The notes: generated from the sequence alone by a model not told the origin. 64,000 bases of DNA from Neoechinorhynchus agilis (GCA_051530055.1 CM121341.1:8494001-8558000); one strand, 5' to 3'. Shown: positions 46,924-58,299, counted from the stretch's first letter. Numbers and translations: made by a program.

Positions 46924-47620
46924 TCAACGCTTCACAGATTTGCCCGCATAGTACCTGCTTGTGCCGCTTTCCTTCTTATGAACTATTTGCTCTAGAAGAG
47001 CCATTTTTGAAGCGCATACATCCAGCGATCTAAGAATCTTCTTTTCCTCGTCACTGAATTCTCCTAAACTTTCTAAAGGCTGATTCCGTTCATCCTCTTG
47101 AGACATGATGAGATCGTAAGTTTTATCCAGCTTTTTCACAAGTCTCAAAATATCGCACAATTGCTTAGTCCGTACCATTCTTTGATGATTGATTTTCATC
47201 CTTTTAATTGGCTCTACACAATATTGGGAAAGTACTTGAACGTGTTCTCGTGGAATATTAAGTGAAGGCAGCATTTTATTGGCTTTGTCAACACTTTCAT
47301 AATGGTCAAGAAGCCGACCGCAATTCTCTGTAAGATGATAGTTTATCCGCAGAAGATATTAGAGTTTCCTAACATCACAAAAAATATCAACTGCATTCTA
47401 TGTCATGATCTAGAATTGTTTCGATTTGGGAAAGTTTGGATAAAGTGTCCTGATCATCATCATTGTCGTCGGTATGGTTATTGAGTTGGTTCACGTATGA
47501 AACTAGGTCAAAATCTATTTCACTGAATGGTTTATTTCACTTAATTTCATTATAGCGATCTAATGAGACTAACTGAATGCTAATCTGATCAAGTCTTGTG
47601 GAAAGCTCGTCATCACACAT
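46924..47620 (-). CDS. Unrecognised coiled-coil protein
   Basis: The 3' exon frame runs from NCGRLLDHYESVDKANKMLP through EHVQVLSQYCVEPIKRMKIN, CDILRLVKKLDKTYDLIMSQ and LRSLDVCASKMALLEQIVHKK to TAG, with AGKSVKR at the C-terminus. Upstream pieces are an acidic stretch DDNDDDQDTLSKLSQIETIL near 47390-47480 and a probable first exon beginning MCDDELSTRLDQISIQLVSL at 47620, where ATG directly follows TCTTTTTAG. Exact joins are not resolved. Heptad-like Leu and Ile spacing indicates a helical subunit of some complex, which one I cannot say. Confidence 0.55.
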
Positions 47621-47884
47621 CTAAAAAGATACGGTAAATTGCAGGGAACGAACGCGAAAAGAAATGCTTTCCAATTTAATGGAAGCTGAATCTGTACCCT
47701 CCTGTGAGTTGAAGAACTTCCAATATCGTGTAATCTTCATTATAACATACAGAAAGGAAATCCAGCCATGAATGAAATTTCACTTGCCAATGTCTCTCAA
47801 GAAATCTCGTTAATGAGGGTCATCTTCTCTATTCAAAAAAAGAGAACAAAATTGACTAAGGGAGACATTCGGTCAATTTCTCCC

Positions 47885-48030
47885 TAGATTTGTTGTTTAG
47901 AAGTCTTCATCCGGTAATGAGTTTATTAAAGACGTTCTGAGAACCTCCTAGGGTTCATCCTAAGTTTGCTTCTCAACCGAAGATAATGAAACGTTTTCTA
48001 CTGGGTCGAAGACTTCTAAACAACAAATTT
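47885..48030. repeat. Foldback family B, small palindromic copy
   Basis: The left arm TTGTTTAGAAGTCTTCATCC, with AAAGACGTTCTGAGAACCTC and GGGTTCATCC, pairs with the right arm GAAGACTTCTAAACAACAAA. Confidence 0.75.
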
Positions 48031-48107
48031 ATTTCCGATCAATTTCCCGCTAGAATTTTAATAAATTGTAAAGACGTTGTTCATTTTTATGTGTTTTTTG
48101 GTGATGA

Positions 48108-48153
48108 GAGCCTCATTAGTCATTTCTTGAACGGTTTATGACTAATGAGGCGA
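48108..48153. repeat. Perfect 14-bp hairpin
   Basis: GCCTCATTAGTCAT and its complement ATGACTAATGAGGC are separated by a loop of about 17 nt. It may be the core of a decayed foldback element. Confidence 0.6.
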
Positions 48154-48239
48154 GGATTCCTTTTTCGAAATATTTCCTAATAATAAAGGAATCTTTCAAA
48201 AACCACTCAATATTGATTTATTGTTCTCAATATTTCGTT

Positions 48240-48350
48240 TGTTTGGTCGGACTTCTTCAGGTTGCTTGTAAGTTTTGAAATATGTTGCTCGTATCTTTAA
48301 TAACTTATAAGCAACTTGAAGAAGTCCGACAAAACAAGCCAAATATTTTT
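48240..48350. repeat. Foldback element, family C
   Basis: GTCGGACTTCTTCAGGTTGC and CTTGTAAG pair with CTTATAAGCAACTTGAAGAA then GTCCGACAAAACAAGC. The arm GTCGGACTTCTTCAGGTTG also occurs at 46294-46312, in the leader of the repeat-protein frame. Confidence 0.75.
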
Positions 48351-48495
48351 GAATTAATGAATCATGAAATGGTTAAAGGTTAAACACCAACTTTAATTTC
48401 TATGAAATATACTCTGAGACTAGGGCATGGTTAAATTTTACAAGGTCCGTATTGTGTGCCAAAATTAGTCGTCAGAGGTTTTTAATTAATAAGAT

Positions 48496-50495
48496 TTATT
48501 TAAACGTAATATAAGTCAGGAATCCAATCTGCCAAATACCTATAGCGACCACGGCTAATAACCGTACGATGGACGATCGATAGTTTTGTTTAACACTCTT
48601 TGCGTATTCTACAATCGGTGATCGGTACCGCTCGTTTTGGTAACAATATACTTGGTTATAAATACTGGTGGCAACAACACCGACTAAATCATCTTCATTC
48701 GATTGGATTCCAATAACGGATGTTATAAATTCACACAGTGGGTTCATGTGAGTTCATAAGAATCAAACTCACATAAAGCCACCAGCGTACGTGATTGTAT
48801 TTCGCTTTTTTTAACTAAGGAATCAGTGGAACTTTGGTAAATACCAATGGTACCATCCACTTGACCAACAATGATAAATCCATCTCGAATGGAGTGTAAT
48901 GATGTCGCATCAGATCTTATTTCGATCGCAGTCATTTGGAACGTTTCGCAATCAAAACAACCCAAGACCGGTTGTTGGGACCGTCTACCTCCGAAAACGA
49001 GGCCCTGTCGATGGCGAAGTAAGCGCTTTATTCTTAAATTAGACAGGGCATCGCTCGGTGGAGTTCTCGCAATTTAGAATACACAAAAAATGGTCAATTT
49101 AACCCCTGGAACTGCGTATACTGACAAAGGTCGGTCGTCGACTGATTTCTCAATCGTATGTTAGCCATCTTTATTGTATTTATTTTTGTACTTTAGGCGA
49201 TTGGAACGAAATTTTATTTTGGACCAATATTTCGGACTTTTGTTCCTTCTTAAGGAACGTCCAAACCCCGTAAAGCATTAAAATAACGACAATCGAAAAT
49301 AAAACCTTGTATACTCTACGTTTTTAGGTGATCTAAATTAAGAATTTTAACAAAACGCTAAGAAAATGCAATACTATATTTTGTGTTTTTGTATAACAGG
49401 AAAAAATTGAAGTAATTTATTGAATTTTGCACTTCTATAAAAGATTGTTTAAGTTTTTTATTCGCACCTGAATGTACATTTTGCTAAACTTGTATGCTGA
49501 AAAATCGGATTAAATAAATTATTTCAATTTTCTCCGTCATCCAAAAACACTAACAATCCAATCGTTTAAAAGATTGGTTAGATCAGTTATGTGTAGAATG
49601 CCGTTTGTTACAAGTCGAGCAGTTGCTTTTAATCTATTTTTGCTCTATACTCTAAAAAATAGTTTCCATAGATGAATCAATATTCCAGTTTCCATAGGCG
49701 AAGAATATTCCAGTTTGGTCGTCCGCGAAATCAACGAAGCCGAGTGCATATTTGAAGTCTAAAGTAAAATTCCGATTAAAATGTTGAAAGGATAAACCCG
49801 AAAATCACGCTATAAATCCAATTCAAGAACTCCACCATTATTGGACTCGAATCGTCCTCACCTCGCCAAAGAAGACATCCTTTCTGACTGGCCGATACGA
49901 ACTGCCTACTCCAAAGCCAACATACAGCATTCACACATACATCATGCTGTTGAACACTCCGAATGGTATCTTTCTCAAATAAAAATACAGCTCCATTACT
50001 CATACCGACCACCAATCTATCGTTATCATCAACATCGGCACACATAATGTAATAATTGCTCTTGCAATTGCTATTCATGGGCACCGTATATGATTTTAGC
50101 CATTCTACTTTCCAATCAATTTCTCCATCGACTAAAGGCGCGTCTAAACGACAACAACTGATTTCACAACTAGACCTAAGAACGTAAAATCCCATCGGAT
50201 CCTTTAGAAATAATCCAGATTGCATCCACATTGGGCAATCGCCCATGCTGACGGTTTGAACGCGGTAAAGACGACCATCAACAAACGAATACAACTCCAT
50301 CCCATTTCCTACACCACTCTTAGACGTACCACCTCCTCCACCTACAATCAATAAGGTAACTTGTGGACTTACTTCCAGAATGATTTGGCTATACGGTGGC
50401 CAGTCCAGCCCCACCTCATCGGATTTCCTAAAACGAATTCGTTTAGGCATCTTCAATGAGTTGTCTTTTCGATTAGTGATCTTTAGATAGAGCAT
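48496..50495 (-). CDS. Sec12/PREB-like Sar1 guanine-nucleotide exchange factor
   Basis: An ER membrane WD40 protein that loads Sar1 with GTP to start COPII coat assembly. The first exon (from Met at 50495 or 50450 down to about 49809) has the family N-terminus WPPYSQIILEVSPQVTLLIV followed by GGGGGTSKSGVGNGMEL, the K-loop region, and WD-like blades (YYIMCADVDDNDRLVVGMSN, then SASQKGCLLWRGED). A C-terminal block near 48965-48745 (IRDGFIIVGQVDGTIGIYQ) and the last exon with ITSVIGIQSNEDDLVGVVA, ending in the hydrophobic segment LLAVVAIGIWQIGFLTYI, fit the last blades and the single membrane anchor. The middle exons (49080-49780) and the join between the last two blocks are unresolved; the obvious GT/AG choices do not keep frame there. 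Confidence 0.7.
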
Positions 50496-50524
50496 TCGGA
50501 ATACATCAGCATTGTACCCAGTAG

Positions 50525-53500
50525 AAAACGTTTTATTAGAGACGTTCTGCGGATCTATTCGGGCGAGAAAACGTAAAAGGAAACTGATAATGAATCCGAC
50601 GAGGTACCCACAACGCCTACAACACTTCTAATGGAGGACAAAGACGTTCCTTCGCTTGGAACTCATCAATTGGAAAAGAAAACAATTCTAACTCTCGAAG
50701 TGTTATTTAGAAGTCTTCAACCCGGTAAAGAACGCCCCTAATAAACTCTTTACCTGGTTAGACCTCTAGACAACAATTCAAATGGAGGATAAAGATGTTC
50801 CTCCGCTTTTAACTTTTATAGATTGGAAAAGAAAAAAATTCTAACTTTGGAAGTGTTATTTCGAAGTCTTCATCCCAGCAGAGAACGTCTCTAAAAAACT
50901 CTTTACCAGCTTAAAGACTTCTAAACAACACTTCAATTGGAGGATAAAGATGTTCCTCCGCTTTTAACTTTTATAGATTGCAAAAGAAAATTCTAACTTT
51001 GGAAGTGTTATTTCGAAGTCTTCAACCCGGTAAAGAACGTCTCTAATAAACTCTTTACCGGGTTAAAGACTTCTAAACAACACTTCAATTGGAGGATAAA
51101 GATGTTCCTCCGCTTTTAACTTTTATAGATTGGAAAAGAAAACAATTCTAACTTTGGAAGTGTTATTTAGAAGTCTTCAACCCGGTAAAGAACGTCTCTA
51201 ATAAACTCTTTACCGGGTTAAAGACTTCTAAACAACACTTCTAATGGAGGATAAAGATGTTCCTCCGCTTGGAACTTTTATAGATTGGAAAAGAAAACAA
51301 TTCTAACTTTGGAAGTGTTATTTAGAAGTCTTCAACCCGGTAAAGAACGTCTCTAATAAACTCTTTACCGGGTTAAAGACTTCTAAACAACACTTCTAAT
51401 GGAGGATAAAGATGTTCCTCCGCTTGGAACTCATCAATTGGAAAAGAAAACAATTCTAACTTTGGAAGTGTTATTTAGAAGTCTTCATCCCAGCAGAGAA
51501 CGTCTCTAATAAACTCTTTACCGGGTTAAAGACTTCTAAACAACACTTCTAATGGAGGATAAAGATGTTCCTCCGCTTGGAACTCATCAATTGGAAAAGA
51601 AAACAATTCTAACTTTGGAAGTGTTATTTAGAAGTCTTCAACCCGGTAAAGAACGTCTCTAATAAACTCTTTACCGGGTTAAAGACTTCTAAACAACACT
51701 TCTAATGGAGGATAAAGATGTTCCTCCGCTTGTAACTTTTATAGATTGGAAAAGAAAACAATTCTAACTTTGGAAGTGTTATTTAGAAGTCTTCAACCCG
51801 GTAAAGAACGTCTCTAATAAACTCTTTACCGGGTTAAAGACTTCTAAACAACACTTCTAATGGAGGATAAAGATGTTCCTCCGCTTGGAACTCATCAATT
51901 GGAAAAGAAAACAATTCTAACTTTGGAAGTGTTATTTAGAAGTCTTCAACCCGGTAAAGAACGTCTCTAATAAACTCTTTACCGGGTAAATGACTTCTAA
52001 ACAACACTTCTAATGGAGGATAAAGACGTTCCTTCGCTTGGAACTCATCAATTGGAAAAGAAAACAATTCTAACTTTGGAAGTGTTATTTAGAAGTCTTC
52101 ATCCCAGCAGAGAACGTCTCTAATAAACTCTTTACCGGGTAAAAGACTTCTAAACAACACTTCTAATGGAGGATAAAGACGTTCCTTCGCTTGGAACTCA
52201 TCAATTGGAAAAGAAAACAATTCTAACTTTGGAAGTGTTATTTCGAAGTCTTCATCCCAGCAGAGAACGTCTCTAAAAAACTCTTTACCTGGTTAGACCT
52301 CTAGACAACAATTCAAATGGAGGATAAAGATGTTCCTCCGCTTTTAACTTTTATAGATTGGAAAAGAAAAAAATTCTAACTTTGGAAGTGTTATTTCGAA
52401 GTCTTCATCCCAGCAGAGAACGTCTAAAAAACTCTTTACCGGCTTAAAGACTTCTAAACAACACTTCAATTGGAGGATAAAGATGTTCCTCCGCTTTTAA
52501 CTTTTATAGATTGCAAAAGAAAATTCTAACTTTGGAAGTGTTATTTCGAAGTCTTCAACCCGGTAAAGAACGTCTCTAATAAACTCTTTACCGGGTTAAA
52601 GACTTCTAAACAACACTTCTAATGGAGGATAAAGATGTTCCTCCGCTTTTAACTTTTATAGATTGGAAAAGAAAACAATTCTAACTTTGGAAGTGTTATT
52701 TCGAAGTCTTCAACCCGGTAAAGAACGTCTCTAATAAACTCTTTACCGGGTTAAAGACTTCTAAACAACACTTCTAATGGAGGATAAATGTTCCTCCGCT
52801 TGGAACTCATCAATTGGAAAAGAAAACAATTCTAACTTTGGAAGTGTTATTTAGAAGTCTTCAACCCGGTAAAGAACGTCTCTAATAAACTCTTTACCGG
52901 GTTGACTTCTAAACAACACTTCAATGGAGGATAAAGATGTTCCTCGCTTGGAACTCATCAATTGGAAAAGAAAACAATTCTAACTTGGGAAGTGTTATTT
53001 AGAAGTCTTCATCCCAGCAGAGAACGTCTCTAATAAACTCTTTACCGGGTAAAAGACTTCTAAACAACACTTCTAATGGAGGATAAAGACGTTCCTTCGC
53101 TTGGAACTCATCAATTGGAAAAGAAAACAATTCTAACTTTGGAAGTGTTATTTCGAAGTCTTCATCCCAGCAGAGAACGTCTCTAAAAAACTCTTTACCT
53201 GGTTAGACTCTAGACAACAATTCAAATGGAGGATAAAGATGTTCCTCCGCTTTTAACTTTTATAGATTGGAAAAGAAAAAAATTCTAACTTTGGAAGTGT
53301 TATTTCGAAGTCTTCATCCCAGCAGAGAACGTCTAAAAAACTCTTTACCTGGTTAGACCTCTAGACAACAATTCAAATGGAGGATAAAGATGTTCCTCCG
53401 CTTTTAACTTTTATAGATTGGAAAAGAAAAAAATTCTAACTTTGGAAGTGTTATTTCGAAGTCTTCATCCCAGCAGAGAACGTCTCTAAAAAACTCTTTA

Positions 53501-53795
53501 CCGACTTAAAGACTTCTAAACAACACTTCAATTGGAGGATAAAGATGTTCCTCCGCTTTTAACTTTTATAGATTGCAAAAGAAAACAATTCTAACTTTGA
53601 AAGTGTCATTTATAAGTCTTCAACACGGTAAAGAATGTCTCTAATAAACTCTTTACCGGGTTAAAGACTTTTAAACAACATTTCTAATGGAGGATAAAGA
53701 TTTTCCTCCGTTTGCAGCTTTTATAGATTGCAAGAGAAAGCAATTCTAACTTTGAAAGTGTTATTTAGAAGTCTTCAACCGGTAAAAAATACTAA
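50525..53795. repeat. Satellite S2, about 21 units of about 150 bp, each with a palindrome
   Basis: Unit: GGAAGTGTTATTTAGAAGTC, TTCAACCCGGTAAAGAACGT, CTCTAATAAACTCTTTACCG, GGTTAAAGACTTCTAAACAA, CACTTCTAATGGAGGATAAA, then GATGTTCCTCCGCTTGG. The first 85 bp is a stem with a short loop. Variants (CATCCCAGCAGAG for CAACCCGGTAAAG, AATTCAAATGG for CACTTCTAATGG) recur in blocks. Sequence matches foldback family B, including the 5' edge at 50525 (TTTTATTAGAGACGTTCTGC). Confidence 0.95.
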
Positions 53796-53867
53796 TTTTA
53801 TTATTTGTTGGATTGTCAACTGATTTTCTCGACCGCATGTATATAGTTCTTTTTTATATGTGAATTG

Positions 53868-54016
53868 TTTTAGCACTTTCGGCGGTCGAATTTTATGTTT
53901 CAACTCAGAGAAGTGATATGGCCACATAAACTCGTATGAGCAACAGTTAAGAGTTCGTACATCTCTTCGGATCCTCAGGTACCAAAATCGACCGGCGAAA
54001 GTGCTAAAATAATTCC
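53868..54016. repeat. Foldback element, family D
   Basis: The left arm TTTTAGCACTTTCGGCGGTC pairs with GACCGGCGAAAGTGCTAAAA at the right. The loop is about 100 bp. Confidence 0.75.
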
Positions 54017-54151
54017 CATAGATAAAAAATTTATTTTATTGCTAAGAGATACAGCGATACTTTTAAGATCACAGACGGTCCGGAAGATCGACATTAATAC
54101 TGGACGAAGTTGTTGTAGAGATGTTCATCATTTTAACTTTTTTATAGCGAA

Positions 54152-54340
54152 TTATCAAATAATTGATGTTTTTGATAATTTTCGGCCTTCGCGTTAGGTG
54201 CTTATCCGGAGGCATTAAATTTCTTAACATGTTAGCCAATGTTTTAGCTGTTCTCGTTCACATATTCGAAAAACTTGCGATACGCGAAGGCCGAAAATTA
54301 CCAAATAAATCAATTATTTGATAATCCGCTATAAAGTAAT
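54152..54340. repeat. Foldback element, family E
   Basis: TTATAGCGAATTATCAAATA, then ATTGATG and AATTTTCGGCCTTCGCG, pair with CGCGAAGGCCGAAAATTACC, then TATTTGATAATCCGCTATAA. Arms are about 50 bp. Confidence 0.85.
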
Positions 54341-54849
54341 TGGACGAAGTGTTTAACGTTTTTTACTGACAAAAAGGAACAAATTAAATAGTTGGAGAAA
54401 ATTGGGAGATGAGCAAATTAATCGATTGTGTTTCTGTTAAATTCCGTTCGCGAGCTTTTTTCTATAAAACTTATTTGTGAAAAGTGTGAAATTCGTAAAT
54501 CTATCAATTTTGATAACATTTCCTATTAAAAAGTATTCTAATTTCGCGAAATTCGTCTCTTTAAGGCTTTCGAATAAAAAACTTCACAAAAAGGTGCATC
54601 AGCCAACTTGGAACGGACAAGTTAAGGAGATCCTTTGGATTCCCAAAGCTAAAACCAAAAGAATTTAAAACTGCTTCTTCCATGGTATGAATGTTAGAGA
54701 TCAGTAAGGTAGACGGACGGAATTTAATGGGAACTTGTAAATCAATATCGATTCTTCTCTCATCACCAAAGAACACAAATAATCAATTACTGTTTCTTCG
54801 AAGGTACATTTAAGAGTCTTATCCATATGTCTTGTCTTACCAAAATCCA
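54341..54849. other. Spacer, nothing recognised
   Basis: Overlapping short frames on both strands at 54477-54776 have no recognised motif. A minus-strand stretch (STLLISNIHTMEEAVLN) is coding-like, but no splice context could be defined. Confidence 0.3.
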
Positions 54850-55530
54850 CTGTATGCCCAGCCGTCCTCGTCCACAATTGTCGCCCGAATGCTTGCAGGG
54901 TTGCCTCTCAACACGGCCAAGTCTGATATTTTGAACCAGGTATTGACCTGACCTTGGATCGCCGGTTATAACCTGAAGGCGTCGCTTCAGATTCCTCGGG
55001 AGTTGAGGAGCCTCGCAATCAAGAGATCCGTAGGTACATTGGCTAAATCAAGGTATTTCGCCGTTTTCCGCCTTTCTACAGTGCTCGCTGCACCTCCAGT
55101 TTGAACCACCGAGAACTTGAGATTGCTGGCCTTGAGTGTATCGACACAGTGGCGTCCCAGAGGAGCCATTTACCCTCCCGCCAGGGAAATACGGTTTCCC
55201 CATCAGGTCTAAGCCCGTCGTCCCTACAGAAGTTTACAGGTTCCAAAATATTGGGGGTATTTACCGCATAACAAGTGCCCGGCTCAGCACCATGTTGATT
55301 TCAGAATGTCTTGCGAATCTACCGGCTGATTTTCTACAGGCAGCGGTAACGGTGAGGAAAACTCCGATCCGTACTGCCTCGCCGGAGAATACCCTCGGAT
55401 GCCAGCGGGACCGCGTTCAACCAAGCAGCCAACAACCTGGCACGGACAACGTCGTCGTTTGAGTTCCATAAGAGAGAGAGCTTTGGACTCTTGCGACGAG
55501 GCCCACGCAGATTGTTTTTAGCCATACAAA
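54850..55530 (-). mobile_element. LINE 3' fragment, same family
   Basis: Minus-strand frames include [37 protein letters not shown], the stretch TGDPRSGQYLVQNIRLG and a C-terminus RGNPASIRATIVDEDGW, matching the C-terminal part of the copy at 42 kb (TGDTRAGAFLRQNI). It is broken in more than one frame. Its 5' side touches satellite S3. Confidence 0.75.
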
Positions 55531-57420
55531 AAAGAGAATCAGAAACTTTGCCGGGAAAAGAAGGTATTTAAAGGAACACGAAAAGCTAAATGTAATTCTC
55601 TCCCAAAATTCTGCATTTTTTGTGACCATTTTTTGATCTACTGGATAAATGTTCGCTATTTTGCCTCATTTTTGAATTGATCGATTGTTAACTTTTAAAT
55701 GACCACCGATTTGAGTACGTCGGAACGTCGATTTTATCCGAAAAAGCTCTACTGATCAATTTCCGTCGATTGAAAAGAGAGAATCAGAAACTTTGCCGGG
55801 AAAAGAAGGTATTTAAAGGAACACGAAAAGCTAAATGTAATTCTCTCCCAAAATTCTGCATTTTTGTGACCATTTTTTGATCTACTGGATAAATGTTCGC
55901 TATTTTGCCTCATTTTTGAATTGATCGATTGTTAACTTTTAAATGACCACCGATTTGAGTACGTCGGAACGTCGATTTTATCCGAAAAAGCTCTACTGAT
56001 CAATTTCCGTCGATTGAAAAGAGAGAATCAGAAACTTTGCCGGGAAAAGAAGGTATTTAAAGGAACACGAAAAGCTAAATGTAATTCTCTCCCAAAATTC
56101 TGCATTTTTTGTGACCATTTTTTGATCTACTGGATAAATGTTTGCTATTTTGCCTCATTTTTGAATTGATCGATTGTTAACTTTTAAATGACCACCGATT
56201 TGAGTACGTCGGAACGTCGATTTTATCCGAAAAAGCTCTGATCAATTCGTCGATTGAAAGGAATAGAAACTTGCGGGAAAGAAGGTATTTAAAGGAAACG
56301 AAAAGCTAAATGTAATTCTCTCCCAAATTCTGCATTTTTGTGACCATTTTTTGATCTACTGGATAAATGTTGCTATTTTGCCTCATTTTTGAATTGATCG
56401 ATTGTTAACTTTTAAATGACCACCGATTTGAGTACGTCGGACGTCGATTTTATCCGAAAAAGCTCTACTGATCAATTTCCGTCGATTAAAAGAGAGAATC
56501 AGAAACTTTGCCGGGAAAAGAAGGTATTTAAAGGAAACGAAAAGCTAAATGTAATTCTCTCCCAAATTCTGCATTTTTTGTGACCATTTTTTGATCTACT
56601 GGATAAATGTTGCTATTTTGCCTCATTTTTGAATTGATCGATGTTAACTTTTAAATGACCACCGATTTGAGTACGTCGGAACGTCGATTTTATCCGAAAA
56701 AGCTCTACTGATCAATTTCCGTCGATTAAAGAGAGAATCAGAAACTTTGCGGGAAAAGAAGGTATTTAAAGGAAACGAAAAGTAAATGTAATTCTCTCCC
56801 AAATTCTGCATTTTTGTGACATTTTTTGATCTACTGGATAAATGTTGCTATTTTGCCTCATTTTGAATTGATCGATGTTAACTTTAATGACACGATTTGA
56901 GTACGTCGAGTCGATTTTATCGAAAAAGCTCTACTGATCAATTTCGTCGATTAAAAGAGAATCAGAAACTTTGCCGGGAAAGAAGGTATTTAAAGGAACA
57001 CGAAAAGCTAAATGTAATTCTCTCCCAAATTCTGCATTTTTGTGACCATTTTTTGATCTACTGGATAAATGTTGCTATTTTGCCTCATTTTTGAATTGAT
57101 CGATTGTTAACTTTTAAATGACCACCGATTTGAGTACGTCGGAACGTCGATTTTATCCGAAAAAGCTCTACTGATCAATTTCCGTCGATTAAAAGAGAGA
57201 ATCAGAAACTTTGCCGGGAAAAGAAGGTATTTAAAGGAACACGAAAAGCTAAATGTAATTCTCTCCCAAAATTCTGCATTTTTGTGACCATTTTTTGATC
57301 TACTGGATAAATGTTTGCTATTTTGCCTCATTTTTGAATTGATCGATTGTTAACTTTTAAATGACCACGGATTTGAGTACGTCAGAACGTCGATTTTATC
57401 CTAAAAAGCTCTACTGATCG
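55530..57420. repeat. Satellite S3, eight units of about 230-250 bp
   Basis: Unit starts are near 55530, 55779, 56023, 56256, 56494, 56730, 56957 and 57195. Each holds GAGAATCAGAAACTTTGCCG, AAGGTATTTAAAGGAACACG, CTGCATTTTTGTGACCATTT, CCACCGATTTGAGTACGTCG and GATTTTATCCGAAAAAGCTC. Units 4-7 lack scattered single bases relative to units 1-3 and 8. Confidence 0.95.
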
Positions 57421-57622
57421 ATTGCTTTCTATTGGAAGTTTTGTCATCCCGGATTTGCCACCCCAAATTCAGGGTGGAAAAAAGAAAGTACCTTCCCTTC
57501 CCCCCTCGAAGATAATAATCCAAGTTTTGAACCGGGGCCGTATGCCTACACAAAGATACTGAATTAAAGTTACTGGCTGACCAGAACTTTGGATGGAAAA
57601 AGTGGGTTATTTTGCTCAAAGC
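57421..57622. other. Downstream spacer
   Basis: Short stretch between S3 and the small Tim gene. It contains the short C-rich tract CCTTCCCTTCCCCCC; nothing else is recognised. Confidence 0.4.
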
Positions 57623-57844
57623 TCATTTATTAACCATTCCACGTTCGGTGATTTGTTTGAGGAACTCATTTTGGGATTGAACGAGAACATCATTGTGCTT
57701 AATTGAACACCTCTGAACGCATTTCTGCTCCCGTTCACTCAAATGCCTTCGATCGAATGAGTGAACGCAGCTAGAGAAACAATTCTCTGCTACTTCTAAA
57801 TGCATCTTCAGAATCTCCTGTTGGATTCTTAGAAACTCGTCCAT
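57623..57844 (-). CDS. Small Tim chaperone (Tim9/Tim10 family)
   Basis: A mitochondrial intermembrane-space chaperone of 73 residues that escorts hydrophobic precursors. The twin CX3C motif is clear: CFSSC and CVQRC separated by 15 residues, between two helices (MDEFLRIQQEILKMHLEVAE before and an Asn/Gln-rich helix after), normal length for the family. Which member (Tim8, 9, 10 or 10b) I cannot say. The ATG at 57844 follows TTCTTCGTTTCAG directly, so the start is at a splice acceptor; only about 30 bp separate it from the stop codon of the gene upstream on the same strand. Confidence 0.85.
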   Translation of the reverse strand: MDEFLRIQQEILKMHLEVAENCFSSCVHSFDRRHLSEREQKCVQRCSIKHNDVLVQSQNEFLKQITERGMVNK

Positions 57845-57874
57845 CTGAAACGAAGAAATCACGAATGTTTTTAT

Positions 57875-58260
57875 TCAGAACGTCTCATGGCTAAGATTTC
57901 CAAACGCTTCATACAAGAAAGCGAACAGAAGAAATCGCTCTTCTTCTCGCATATTCCACACGCTCCGTCCACTTGGAAGCGTCCTCCCGTAGGTCGCTAT
58001 CTCGGCAAACTCGTTTGAAATAACTTCGTACACTTTCGCCACTATCTGAGCACGGTCTCCTTGTCGTCTTGAAGTGCAACTTAAAAGCTTCAGAATGTCA
58101 ATAGTGATTCCCATCACTTCCCAGTCATCTTTTGAATAATTCATTCCTACGTTTAGGAAGTTTCCAATCCAGCAATAGTCGTCGCCATTCTTCCGTCGAT
58201 AAATATCCTTTGTTTTCCACTAAAAGACGCTCTACAAATCGATGCATCCAACCGCGATAT
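57875..58260 (-). CDS. Unrecognised protein, at least two exons with a 22-nt intron
   Basis: The upstream exon (58151 to about 58260) reads RGWMHRFVERLLVENKGYLS, then TEEWRRLLLDWKLPK. Removing a 22-nt GT-AG stretch at 58129-58150 joins it in phase to DWEVMGITIDILKLLSCTSR, then QIVAKVYEVISNEFAEIATY, REEERFLLFAFLYEAF and the stop at 57875-57877. The joined text is all helical and coding-like, which supports the splice. The 5' end is not fixed: ATG at 58247 or an upstream exon. It sits directly upstream of the small Tim gene on the same strand, with 30 bp between. No family is recognised. Confidence 0.5.
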
Positions 58261-58299
58261 GGAGCGAATCTTTAGATGGCCATCGGCGTGCTAAAAAAA

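Noticed and set aside
54987-55529. Overlapping small frames on both strands treated as genes
   Set aside because: They are pieces of the minus-strand LINE fragment and their shadows.
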